64,000 nucleotides of DNA from Methylophilus sp. (lineage in GTDB: Bacteria > Pseudomonadota > Gammaproteobacteria > Burkholderiales > Methylophilaceae): NCBI RefSeq assembly GCF_008015755.1, contig NZ_SSGF01000017.1, forward strand, positions 1 through 64,000, given 5' to 3'. Positions 28,464 to 37,164 of the stretch are shown in pieces. The notes under the pieces were generated by a model. That model saw only the letters and a list, made by a program, of their open reading frames with translations. It did not search any database and was not told the DNA's origin. The stretch's first letter is position 1. Each line of letters begins with the position of its first letter. A program made the translations under genes and the position numbers.

Positions 28464-28817
28464 ATGACCAATCAAGCCCAAAATACAAATATCAATATCG
28501 CTGATCAGCAAAGAAATGCTAACCGAGATTACTATGAGCTTAGTTCGGCACCATCCATGAGAGTGTATATGGCAACTCGTTCAGATGATGATTTAGACCG
28601 GGTAGCAGTGACGAATCAGCGGATGTTCAAGTATCGCTTTGGATTGACCACTAATGCGACGGTGCGCTCAAAGATAATTGCAATCAAGAATCGGTACAAT
28701 TTAACCGACCTGGAGGTCGAAAAATTGATTAGTTCTGGTCAAATCAGAGTTAAACAGAATCAAGTTTTTGTGATGCCTGACAGTTTATCGCCTATTTTGG
28801 TTATGTTATTTTACTAG
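28464..28817 (+). CDS. Hypothetical protein with QRNANRDYYE motif
   Basis: A 117-residue protein that I do not recognise. The N-terminus is polar (MTNQAQNTNINIADQQRNANRDYYEL) and shares the QRN-x2-RDYYE motif with the end of the preceding open frame. The central region is basic and probably helical (TVRSKIIAIKNRYNLTDLEVEKLISSGQIRVKQNQVFV). No signal peptide or membrane helix is seen. It lies between the integrase module and the metal-efflux operon. Confidence 0.5.
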   Translation: MTNQAQNTNINIADQQRNANRDYYELSSAPSMRVYMATRSDDDLDRVAVTNQRMFKYRFGLTTNATVRSKIIAIKNRYNLTDLEVEKLISSGQIRVKQNQVFVMPDSLSPILVMLFY

Positions 28818-28837
28818 TCATCAGTTTTGTTTGTGGG

Positions 28838-29074
28838 TTGAATATACTCGCTGTCAGCGAAGCCCCCTCATCTCCATGGAAAGTTCTTATAGCGCTTAGT
28901 ATGATATTTAGCGTCTGGAGTATATGCATCTACTACACAAAGAAGTTTATGGTGTCGCCTTGGCGAATTCTGAAGCGCTCCGGGATTCTTAGTGACATAC
29001 CAGAAATCAATATCTTGGATAGTCTACTAATGCGCTCGTTTGTTGTGGATACAAGTACACATAGTCACAATTAG
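28838..29074 (+). CDS. Small membrane protein, hypothetical
   Basis: A 78-residue ORF starting at TTG (28838), with one clear transmembrane helix at about 14-34 (WKVLIALSMIFSVWSICIYY) followed by a basic segment, giving a predicted inner-membrane protein. It begins 20 bases after the previous stop. No family is recognised, the start codon is unusual and there is no strong ribosome site, so it may not be expressed. Confidence 0.35.
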   Translation: MNILAVSEAPSSPWKVLIALSMIFSVWSICIYYTKKFMVSPWRILKRSGILSDIPEINILDSLLMRSFVVDTSTHSHN

Positions 29075-29206
29075 GTGTAATACGAATAATAGAATTTCGC
29101 CATTAGTTGTTACACACTAGAGTTTTATAATTTATTCAAATTGAATAATAAATCTATTAACTACTTACTAACATACCCTTATTCTTAGTAGAATGAGGAT
29201 TGAATC

Positions 29207-29578
29207 ATGAAAAACCTTTTCCTTTTACTACTGATATCAATAGTGACACTGCAACCGCTCTATGCGGCTACGGCAGATTTCGCACATATGTTGAGTTCGG
29301 AGAGTACAGAGGACAAAACTATCAATCATATGATTGAGCATTTTGATCATGTTGCACATCACCATGATGAGGATGGCGACTCTCATGAAGATGAGTCTCA
29401 ACAATCTGTGGCTCACATGATAGATTTTGAGCACGGCTTGAATTTGGTATCAATACCAATGGCGGCTCCAAAAGTATTACTCAATCAACTGGTAAGTGCG
29501 GTTCCGCTTTACTTCCCAGTGGTTTACTTTAATCCATCTAATTCCCCGCCCTTAAAGCCCCCTTATAAAGCCCTCTAA
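29207..29578 (+). CDS. CzcI-like His-rich periplasmic protein
   Basis: A 123-residue exported protein with signal peptide MKNLFLLLLISIVTLQPLYA. The mature part is rich in His, Asp and Glu (HFDHVAHHHDEDGDSHEDES) and ends with a Pro-rich tail (SPPLKPPYKAL). Its position just upstream of a CzcCBA-type efflux operon and its composition match CzcI-type proteins, thought to bind metal and modulate induction of the pump. The function is inferred from this context. The gap to the outer-membrane gene is 67 bases, so one operon is likely. Confidence 0.72.
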   Translation: MKNLFLLLLISIVTLQPLYAATADFAHMLSSESTEDKTINHMIEHFDHVAHHHDEDGDSHEDESQQSVAHMIDFEHGLNLVSIPMAAPKVLLNQLVSAVPLYFPVVYFNPSNSPPLKPPYKAL

Positions 29579-29645
29579 GTGCCTGGCAAGTAATTCTTGC
29601 TGGGCGCTTTGCACGTTTATTTAATCAACATGCAGGGGCTTTTCC

Positions 29646-30902
29646 ATGATTTTTTCTTCAAAGGTACTGTGCCAATATCGGCTCAGAGCATATAACTTAC
29701 TCATCCATGCAAGCTTGCTTTGCTTCATACAAGCACATGCTGAAGATGTGCCATCATTTGGTGTATTACTGCGCCAAGGACTCTCTCAAGCGCCTATCTT
29801 ACTTGAGCAGTCAGCAAATATTCGTGCAGCAACCGCGAATATTCAGCAAGCTAAAGCTTACTTAAATCCTTCTATCAGCGGTCTCAGCGAAAACCTAAAC
29901 ACAAGAGCCGACTACATCCAGCATACAGTTCTCTTAACTCAGCCATTCGAAATTGGTGGTAAGCGTGCTGCACGAATCGAAGCAAGATCAAAAGATTTAT
30001 TAGTAGCTGAAACACGTGACCAGGAAATACAAGTCTTGTATGCAGCGGAACTCGCTACTGCTTATGCCATGACAGAGGCGATGCATGAGCGAATGAAAGT
30101 GGCAGAGAATGATATTTCCAGAGCCAACGACGATACCAATGCTGCAAAAACATTAGTTGAGTCTGGTAGGGAAGCAAGCTTACGCGTCTCTCAAGCTCAG
30201 GCAAATCTTTCAGCAGCAGAAGCTGCGTTTCAAGCCGCGGAAGCTAACTTCATAGAAGCAATGGTGCGATTATCCGCATTGGCAGGTTCAACTTCGACAT
30301 ATACAGGGCTGGGTGAAAGTTTTACCTCAAAAATACTTTCTGAAAATCGTGCAAGAAAAGATGATTCAGAAACTTCACCAGCAATTCGCAGAGCGCAGGC
30401 TGAACATGAGGCCCTACTTTCCCAAGTTACAGTCGAAGAAAAAAGAAGTATTCCAAATATTGAGGTAAGTGCTGGTGTTAGGCACTTCGAGGGTATCAGC
30501 AGCCAGGCTTTTGTGATCGGATTTGGGTCTGCAATCCCGATATTTGACCAGAATAAAGGTGGTATTGCTGCGGCTAATGAAAGAGCCATTGCGGCGGAAG
30601 CTCGCTTGAATGCCACAAAACTTCAAGTTAATGCAAACCTACAGGCAGCCACTGCTCAAGTCAACGCATCAGAGAGGCGACTTAAGGCAGCCCGAGAAGG
30701 TGAGCGCGCAGCTACACAAGCATATCAACTCGCAAAAACTGGGTACGAAGCGGGCAAAACTCCTCTTATAGAGTTGCTCTTTACCCGCAAATCTCTGACT
30801 GACGCAAAACTATCCACCATTGATGCGAGTTTTACATTCGTCAAATCATTGGCAACCCTAGCTACCGCCGAAGGGCGCATCGCATTTGGAGATTTTAAAT
30901 GA
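29646..30902 (+). CDS. czcC: Outer-membrane efflux protein, CzcC/TolC family
   Basis: Forms the outer-membrane exit duct of a heavy-metal RND pump. The 418 residues start with a long signal region (about 1-35, cleaved after IQAHA) and contain the two repeated helical-barrel segments of outer membrane factors (LEQSANIRAATANIQQAKAYLNPSISG and its later counterpart ATQAYQLAKTGYEAGKTPLIELLFTRKSL). AGGGG precedes the ATG. It overlaps the adaptor gene by four bases (ATGA). Gene symbol by analogy: this could equally be called cnrC or nccC because the metal cannot be told from the sequence. Confidence 0.85.
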   Translation: MIFSSKVLCQYRLRAYNLLIHASLLCFIQAHAEDVPSFGVLLRQGLSQAPILLEQSANIRAATANIQQAKAYLNPSISGLSENLNTRADYIQHTVLLTQPFEIGGKRAARIEARSKDLLVAETRDQEIQVLYAAELATAYAMTEAMHERMKVAENDISRANDDTNAAKTLVESGREASLRVSQAQANLSAAEAAFQAAEANFIEAMVRLSALAGSTSTYTGLGESFTSKILSENRARKDDSETSPAIRRAQAEHEALLSQVTVEEKRSIPNIEVSAGVRHFEGISSQAFVIGFGSAIPIFDQNKGGIAAANERAIAAEARLNATKLQVNANLQAATAQVNASERRLKAAREGERAATQAYQLAKTGYEAGKTPLIELLFTRKSLTDAKLSTIDASFTFVKSLATLATAEGRIAFGDFK

Positions 30903-32080
30903 GTTTCTCTAAGACAATAAAGATCGGTGCTTTACTGGGGCTGACAGCGATTGCTTTTCTATTAGTCGGCTACAAGCTGGCAAGTTGGCAAAATCAAAAC
31001 GTGCCTGCTAAACAAGAAAAAGAGTCGGTGAATTCCAAAGAATCACCCATTGAAACGCCGCTTGAAAAAGAAATTGTGATTCAAGATCAATTTATCGAAT
31101 CATCCGGTATAAAAGTCTCTAAGGCAGATGTGGGACAGGTAAGTAATGAGATATTAGCTCCAGCGCTTGTTTCCACACCTCCCGGCGCTGAAGCCATTGT
31201 CATTGCCAGAGTTGCTGGCACTATCAAGCAAATCTATAAACGCTTGGGAGATACCGTTAAAGCAGGTGAAACCGTCGCGATTGTAGATAGCCTGGAAGCC
31301 ACTCGCATGACCGCAGAAAGAAAGTCTGCTATTGCGAAACTAGAACTCGCCAAGAAAGTGTTTGCGAGAGAGTCGATGTTGTTTGAAAAAGGGGTAACAC
31401 CTCGCCAGGACTTGGAAGCTGCTCAATCTGAATTAAGTGTTGCTGAAGCTGAGGCCTCAGAAGCTCAGATGCTAATACGAGCTGCGCATATTGCTCCAGA
31501 TGGCCATTCAGTCCTTGTTGTTAGCGCGGTGGATGGGAAAATCACTGCTGAGACTGCAACAGTGGGAGCATTTGTACAACCTGAAACATCACTATTCAGT
31601 ATAGCCAACGACAAACAGATCCAAATTAATGCGTTCATCACTGCGCAAGATTTCTCGAAAGTCAAAGTCGGTGACTCTGCCACAATTTTGAGTCGTAATG
31701 ATCAAGAGTACAGCGCCAAAGTAAGGTCTATCACTCCGTCAGTCAATGGCTCTAATCAAACAGCCACGGCGATATTAACGCTTGAAGATAAAAACACATC
31801 GCTAGTCATCGGCGAAGGCGTGCAAGTAAGACTGCATACCGTGTCAGCCAATCAAAGTGACATGATTGTGCCTGAAGATGCTATCCAGAATATCGAAGGT
31901 AGGGATGTGGTGTTTATAAAAACAAAAGTCGGCTTTAAACCCCATCCAGTAGTCGTTAGCCAACGAGGCAATGGATATGCTCAGATTCTGTCTGGACTGG
32001 ACCGTAACCTTTTGGTTGCTACTAAAAATGCTTTCTTGATTAAAGCTGAGATGATTAAAAACGCACCGGAGGAAGATTGA
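30899..32080 (+). CDS. czcB: RND periplasmic adaptor, CzcB family
   Basis: Membrane-fusion protein linking the inner-membrane pump to the outer duct, 393 residues. An N-terminal anchor (KIGALLGLTAIAFLLVGYKLA) is followed by the barrel-sandwich/lipoyl hybrid (PGAEAIVIARVAGTIKQIYKRLGDTVKAGETVAIVDS), a helical hairpin (about 135-195, KLELAKKVFARESMLFEKGV) and beta-barrel domains (QINAFITAQDFSKVKVGDSATI). No Cys-rich or His-rich metal-binding extension is visible. It overlaps both neighbours by four bases, consistent with a tight operon. Confidence 0.87.
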   Translation: MSFSKTIKIGALLGLTAIAFLLVGYKLASWQNQNVPAKQEKESVNSKESPIETPLEKEIVIQDQFIESSGIKVSKADVGQVSNEILAPALVSTPPGAEAIVIARVAGTIKQIYKRLGDTVKAGETVAIVDSLEATRMTAERKSAIAKLELAKKVFARESMLFEKGVTPRQDLEAAQSELSVAEAEASEAQMLIRAAHIAPDGHSVLVVSAVDGKITAETATVGAFVQPETSLFSIANDKQIQINAFITAQDFSKVKVGDSATILSRNDQEYSAKVRSITPSVNGSNQTATAILTLEDKNTSLVIGEGVQVRLHTVSANQSDMIVPEDAIQNIEGRDVVFIKTKVGFKPHPVVVSQRGNGYAQILSGLDRNLLVATKNAFLIKAEMIKNAPEED

Positions 32081-35000
32081 TGAATAGCATCTTGAGCTTT
32101 GCAGTCAACTTCCGGTGGCTGGTAATTTTTCTTACATTCATTATGACTGGGATCGGTGCCTGGCAACTCAATCTACTACCGATTGATGTGACGCCTGACA
32201 TTACTAATAAACAGGTACAAATCAATACGGTAGTGCCAACATTAACGCCGGTGGAAGTTGAAAAACGCGTGACGTATCCCATTGAAACCGCGATTGCCGG
32301 TTTGAATGGCGTTGAGAATTTCCGTTCGTTTTCAAGAAATGGTTTTAGCCAAGTCACGGTCATTTTTAAAGAAAGTGCCAACCTCTACTTTATGCGGCAG
32401 CAGGTTGCAGAGCGACTATCACTCGCTAGGGCCAACTTGCCAGACGGTGCCGAACCGATCATGGGTCCTGTATCAACTGGTCTTGGAGAAGTGTTTCATT
32501 ACAGTGTTGAATTCGCATTTCCTGATGGAAAGAATGCCCCCAGAATAGATGGAAAACCAGGCTGGCAAACAGACGGAAGTTTCCTCACTGATGAAGGTCA
32601 GCGTCTTTACGGTCGTATCTCACAATTAGCTTATCTACGCACCGTTCAGGATTGGATTATTCGACCACAACTACGAACAACGGCTGGGGTTGCTGATGTT
32701 GATAGTCTGGGTGGATATGTGAAGCAATACGTGGTTGAACCCGAGCCTAATAAGTTATCAGTTTATGGCATATCCCTACAGCAGCTAGGCAAAGCGCTGG
32801 AAGAAAACAACACATCGGTTGGAGGTAATTATATTCAACGGTCAGGTGAAGCTTATCTTGTCCGAGCAGATGGTCGAATCAAAACGATTGAAGATATATC
32901 GCATGCAGTAGTCACCACTAAACAAGGTGTACCAATCAGTGTTGAGCAAGTAGCCAAGGTAAGTATCGGCGGAGAACTTCGGACTGGCGCCGCAAGCCGG
33001 GATGGCTATGAAACAGTGGTTGGTAGTGCGTTAATGCTTGTGGGTGCCAATAGCAGGATCGTTGCCGGTGCTGTAGGAGAGAAGCTAAAAGTAATCGGTA
33101 ATACTCTCCCACCAGGCATTGTCATTGTTCCAACGTTAGACAGATCTCAGCTTGTGATTGCAACCATCTCCACAGTCTCTAAAAACCTTGTTGAAGGCGC
33201 TTTGCTTGTTGTAGTGGTTCTGTTTGTTTTACTTGGTAATTGGCGCGCAGCATTGATTGCGGCGCTTGTTATCCCGATTTCATTTATGTTGAGTGCCATT
33301 GGGATGAACTCGCTCAATATATCCGGTAATTTAATGAGCTTGGGGGCATTGGACTTTGGCCTGATTATAGATGGCGCAGTCATCGTTGTAGAAAATGCTT
33401 TACGCAGACTCTCTGAGCGACAAAAACATCTTGGCCGCCGACTTGAATTAAATGAGCGGTTAGAGGAAGTGATTGCATCATCCAAAGAAATGGTTCGGCC
33501 TTCGGTATATGGTCAAGCAGTCATTTTTCTAGTGTTTTTGCCTTGCCTGACATTCCAAGGGGTTGAAGGCAAAATGTTCTCACCTATGGTAATCACCCTT
33601 ATGTTGGCTTTGGCATGTGCGTTTGCACTTTCCATGACATTTGTACCTGCATTAATAGCCATATTTCTCAAAGGCGATTACCAGGAGAAAGAAACATTCC
33701 TCGTAAAGAAAACAAAGCATTTATACGAACCTCTTTTGCATCGAGTAATGGCGTCTCCACGCATGTGTATTGCCATTGCGGCGCTCGTTTTAGTCGCAGC
33801 AGGATTCACCTTTAAAAATGTAGGTAGCGAATTTATGCCTACATTGGATGAGCAAAATCTCAATCTGTCTTCAGTGCGGATTGCCTCTACATCCATTGAG
33901 CAATCTGTGGCACTGGATCTGCTTTTAGAAAAAGCATTGCTGAAGTTGCCAGAGGTCGAAACTGTTTACTCAAAAGCAGGTACGGCCAGTTTAGCTGCCG
34001 ACCCTATGCCGCCTAATGCTTCAGATAACTACATCATTCTTAAACCTAAATCAGAGTGGCCTGAAGGCATTACCACTAAACAGCAAGTCATTGATCGTAT
34101 TAGAACAGCTACGGAGCCTATTATTGGCAACAATTATGATGTAACTCAACCAATTGAGATGCGCTTTAACGAATTGATTGGTGGGGTTCGAAGCGACGTG
34201 GCAGTAAAACTATATGGCGATGATGTAGACCAACTGGCGCTCGCTGCTAAACATATCTCAAATGTGTTGCGTAAAACACCCGGAGCTATTGATACACGGG
34301 TTGCCCAGACAAGTGGATTCCCAACGTTTGAAATCACCTTTGACCGTGCAGCTATTGCTCGCTATGGATTAACTGTCAAAGAGGTTGCTGATACAGTTTC
34401 TGCGGCGTTGGCCGGGTTACCTTCAGGCCAGATATTTGAAGGAGATAAACGTTTTGATGTGACGATCAGGATGCCACTTGAACAGCGTAATAATCTGGAT
34501 ATTATCGGTTCATTGCCAATCGTAACTTCTGTTGGGGGTGAGCAATTCTCAGTGCCTCTTAGGCAGTTGGTGCAGTTCAAGTTTACCCAAGGCATGAATG
34601 AAGTAAGCCGTGATAACGGCAAGCGACGTATTTACATTGAAGCTAATGTGGAAGGTCGAGACTTAGGTAGTTTTGTCGCTGATGCACAGAAACGCATAGA
34701 ACGAGAGGTCAAATTACCCACTGGCTCCTGGATTGAATGGGGTGGACAGTTCCAAAACCTTCAAGAAGCCACCGAACGTCTTTCAATGATTGTACCCATA
34801 TGCCTGTTATTGATCGCAGCGGCTATTTACCTTGCAATTGGCAATATTGGACTATCAGCAATCGTGATGACGACGGTTCCGCTAGCTATGGCCGGCGGGG
34901 TATTCGCATTGGCACTCAGAGGTATTCCGTTCTCGATCTCGGCTGCCGTTGGATTTATCGCAGTTTCGGGTGTAGCTGTTTTAAATGGCTTGGTATTGAT

Positions 35001-35265
35001 CTCTGCTATTAAAAAACGTATTGATGCCGGTATACCTGTAGAAGAAGCTGTGAGTGAAGGCTCCATGGAACGATTCAGACCAGTAATGATGACAGCATTG
35101 GTAGCGATACTTGGGTTTATTCCAATGGCGATCGCCACCACTACAGGAGCTGAAGTTCAAAAGCCTCTTGCGACGGTGGTTATTGGCGGGCTAATGTCTG
35201 CCACAGCCTTAACTCTCTTAGTTTTGCCGGCATTAACCACCATGCTTCTTAAGCGTAATAAATAG
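32077..35265 (+). CDS. czcA: Heavy-metal RND efflux pump, CzcA/CnrA family
   Basis: Proton-driven inner-membrane pump of 1062 residues expelling divalent cations (Co, Zn, Cd or Ni) from the periplasm or cytoplasm. Both RND halves are present, each with a large periplasmic loop and six membrane helices. The HME signature DVTPDITNKQVQINT follows helix 1, and helix 4 has the proton-relay motif ALDFGLIIDGAVIVVENAL typical of the Czc/Cnr/Ncc branch (a DFG-x3-D-x6-E pattern) rather than the Cus branch. The SVGGNYIQRSGEAYLVR porter region is also conserved. Which metal is transported cannot be decided by eye. It starts inside the czcB stop. Confidence 0.92.
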   Translation: MMNSILSFAVNFRWLVIFLTFIMTGIGAWQLNLLPIDVTPDITNKQVQINTVVPTLTPVEVEKRVTYPIETAIAGLNGVENFRSFSRNGFSQVTVIFKESANLYFMRQQVAERLSLARANLPDGAEPIMGPVSTGLGEVFHYSVEFAFPDGKNAPRIDGKPGWQTDGSFLTDEGQRLYGRISQLAYLRTVQDWIIRPQLRTTAGVADVDSLGGYVKQYVVEPEPNKLSVYGISLQQLGKALEENNTSVGGNYIQRSGEAYLVRADGRIKTIEDISHAVVTTKQGVPISVEQVAKVSIGGELRTGAASRDGYETVVGSALMLVGANSRIVAGAVGEKLKVIGNTLPPGIVIVPTLDRSQLVIATISTVSKNLVEGALLVVVVLFVLLGNWRAALIAALVIPISFMLSAIGMNSLNISGNLMSLGALDFGLIIDGAVIVVENALRRLSERQKHLGRRLELNERLEEVIASSKEMVRPSVYGQAVIFLVFLPCLTFQGVEGKMFSPMVITLMLALACAFALSMTFVPALIAIFLKGDYQEKETFLVKKTKHLYEPLLHRVMASPRMCIAIAALVLVAAGFTFKNVGSEFMPTLDEQNLNLSSVRIASTSIEQSVALDLLLEKALLKLPEVETVYSKAGTASLAADPMPPNASDNYIILKPKSEWPEGITTKQQVIDRIRTATEPIIGNNYDVTQPIEMRFNELIGGVRSDVAVKLYGDDVDQLALAAKHISNVLRKTPGAIDTRVAQTSGFPTFEITFDRAAIARYGLTVKEVADTVSAALAGLPSGQIFEGDKRFDVTIRMPLEQRNNLDIIGSLPIVTSVGGEQFSVPLRQLVQFKFTQGMNEVSRDNGKRRIYIEANVEGRDLGSFVADAQKRIEREVKLPTGSWIEWGGQFQNLQEATERLSMIVPICLLLIAAAIYLAIGNIGLSAIVMTTVPLAMAGGVFALALRGIPFSISAAVGFIAVSGVAVLNGLVLISAIKKRIDAGIPVEEAVSEGSMERFRPVMMTALVAILGFIPMAIATTTGAEVQKPLATVVIGGLMSATALTLLVLPALTTMLLKRNK

Positions 35266-35275
35266 GGAGATTTCG

Positions 35276-36598
35276 ATGTTTTCAGTATTAGAAAATCGCA
35301 CTTATCGTCATCTGTTTCTAGCCCAAGTTGTTGCTTTACTCGGGACGGGGTTAGCTACAGTTGCTCTTGGATTCCTGGCTTTTGATTTGTCGGGAGGTAA
35401 TGCTGGCGAAATACTTGGCACTGCCCTCGCCATTAAAATGGTTGCTTATATTTTGGTCGCTCCGATTGCTAGTGCAGTAGCAATCAATTTTCCTCGAAGA
35501 AAACTGTTGGTAACGCTTGATTTAATTAGAGCAGTGGTAGCGTTAGCGTTGCCATTCGTCACTCAAGCTTGGCAGGTATATGTGCTGATATTTGTTCTGC
35601 AATCAGCCTCTGCTGCCTTCACACCAATATTTCAGGCGACGATCCCTGATATTCTCCCGGAAGAAAAAGACTACATAAAAGCGTTGTCACTTTCCAGACT
35701 GGCTTACGACTTAGAGAGCGTCGCCAGCCCGATGATTGCGGCAGCACTTATAACAGTCGTCAGTTTTCATGGGATATTTGTTGGCACTACGATTGGATTC
35801 ATTGCATCAGCGGCGCTCATCGTTTCGGTAATATTACCGAAGAACTTACCACTCATTCAACGTAGTATTTATGAAAGAACCACCAGAGGCATTCGAATCT
35901 ATTTGTTAACTCCCCGGTTAAGAGGGTTGCTGGCTCTAAACTTGGTGGCGGCTTTCGCAAGTGCCATGGTAATTATCAATACAGTAGTGTTGGTGCAAGG
36001 CCAATTTAGATTAAGTCAAACATTCACCGCGATAGCGTTTGCTGTGTATGGGGCGGGATCTATGTTATCTGCGGTATTAATCCCACGGTTACTCATTAAT
36101 AAAACAGATAGAAGTGTCATGCTCACCGGAGCATGGATGATGAGCCTGTGCTTACCTTTTGGAGCGTTTGCTGATCAATATAATTTGATGCTACCAATGT
36201 GGTTTGTTTTAGGTGTCGGGTATTCATTAATGCAGACACCTTCAGGTCGATTGCTGCGACGTTCATCGCACGATGAAGATCGACCAAGTTTATTTGCAGC
36301 ACAGTTTGCCCTGTCGCATTCATGTTGGCTAATTGCATATCCGATGGCAGGATGGCTTGGAAGTGGTGCTGGGTTACCCATGACATTCATCACCATGGGA
36401 GTTTTAGCGGGAGTAGCCACCCTGGCAAGTATTCTGTTCTGGCCCAGACAAGATTTAGAAGTGATTCCTCATCAGCACACTGAATTAGCATCGGATGACC
36501 CTCACATGCAACTAGTAAATGCTTCTGGAGTCCATGAGCATTTATATTTCATCGATGATATACATTCCGAATGGCCTAAAGAAATACAAAAGTTCTAA
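35276..36598 (+). CDS. MFS transporter, NreB-like metal exporter
   Basis: A 440-residue transporter of the MFS_3 (EntS-like) type with about twelve helices. It starts 10 bases after czcA behind GGGAGA, so it belongs to the metal operon. The tail after the last helix contains scattered His residues (VIPHQHTELASDDPHMQLVNASGVHEHLYF), as in NreB-type nickel exporters. Together with a CzcA-type pump this suggests nickel or cobalt resistance, a contextual inference. The MFS_3 pattern is seen in FQATIPDILPEEKDYIKALSLSRLAYDLESVASP. A hairpin terminator follows directly. Confidence 0.75.
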   Translation: MFSVLENRTYRHLFLAQVVALLGTGLATVALGFLAFDLSGGNAGEILGTALAIKMVAYILVAPIASAVAINFPRRKLLVTLDLIRAVVALALPFVTQAWQVYVLIFVLQSASAAFTPIFQATIPDILPEEKDYIKALSLSRLAYDLESVASPMIAAALITVVSFHGIFVGTTIGFIASAALIVSVILPKNLPLIQRSIYERTTRGIRIYLLTPRLRGLLALNLVAAFASAMVIINTVVLVQGQFRLSQTFTAIAFAVYGAGSMLSAVLIPRLLINKTDRSVMLTGAWMMSLCLPFGAFADQYNLMLPMWFVLGVGYSLMQTPSGRLLRRSSHDEDRPSLFAAQFALSHSCWLIAYPMAGWLGSGAGLPMTFITMGVLAGVATLASILFWPRQDLEVIPHQHTELASDDPHMQLVNASGVHEHLYFIDDIHSEWPKEIQKF

Positions 36599-36606
36599 TC
36601 ATCAAT

Positions 36607-36640
36607 AAAAAAGCGGCCAGCAAGGTGCTGAGCCGCTTTT
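36607..36640 (+). terminator. Terminator at end of the czc operon
   Basis: AAAAGCGGC and GCCGCTTTT form a perfect 9-bp stem 9 bases after the MFS stop, usable in both directions between convergent units. Confidence 0.85.
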
Positions 36641-36655
36641 CATCACTCGATAAGA

Positions 36656-36832
36656 TCATTTACTCCAGTGACCAAGAACCCATTGCCATTGATGAGTCCC
36701 GTAATCCCATCTCCAATGTGCTTTTACCCATTTAGTTTTTCCTAGTGGGCGCATCGTCTGCATATTCTGCATGCGATCTATGGGCTTAGGTGGTTTGGGT
36801 GGTTTTGGGCTTTTAATTTTAAAAGTAACCAT
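36656..36832 (-). CDS. Small protein with W-x-W/GHW repeats
   Basis: A 58-residue protein too short for the ORF track. It starts at the ATG at 36832 behind GGAGGAGTAG, a near-ideal ribosome site. The sequence has a basic Pro/Lys stretch (KSPKPPKPPKPIDRMQ) and a Trp/His-rich end (WVKAHWRWDYGTHQWQWVLGHW) like the YXWQ/VWVPGHW repeats of small envelope-associated proteins. There is no signal peptide. It stands before another tiny His-rich gene on the same strand and beside metal-resistance genes. Function unknown. Confidence 0.6.
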   Translation of the reverse strand: MVTFKIKSPKPPKPPKPIDRMQNMQTMRPLGKTKWVKAHWRWDYGTHQWQWVLGHWSK

Positions 36833-36855
36833 CTACTCCTCCAGTCTCAGCCTAT

Positions 36856-36987
36856 TCAATGACAATGATAATCGCCAGTTTTTCGATCATGATGACACCC
36901 ATCTTTGTCAGTTCCCCCAGAATGCGCATGAGCAAAACTAGATCCAATGGTAAAGACCATAACTACTAAAGCAATAATTCCTTTCAT
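36856..36987 (-). CDS. Small exported YHCH-type His/Cys-rich protein
   Basis: A 43-residue product preceded by AAAGGGGG. It has a short signal peptide (MKGIIALVVMVFTIGSSFAHA) and the motif HSGGTDKDGCHHDRKTGDYHCH, which recurs at the C-terminus of many small periplasmic proteins (YHYH/YHCH type). With six His and two Cys in the mature 22 residues it could bind metal. The next small gene on the same strand begins 24 bases downstream, so they may be one unit. Too short for the track, yet the motif is clear. Confidence 0.65.
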   Translation of the reverse strand: MKGIIALVVMVFTIGSSFAHAHSGGTDKDGCHHDRKTGDYHCH

Positions 36988-37164
36988 AACCAACCCCCTT
37001 TAGGACTGTATTACATTAATGGAATCATTCACTAATCAATAGTAAATGCTTTTGAAGCATACTCCTTTCGGCATGAAGCTGCTGGAAAAGCTCAGTGGCT
37101 GGTGTATCCCTGTCCACCAGGCCTTCACTTTCAAAATATGATTACGTTAACGATGATTGAAAAC

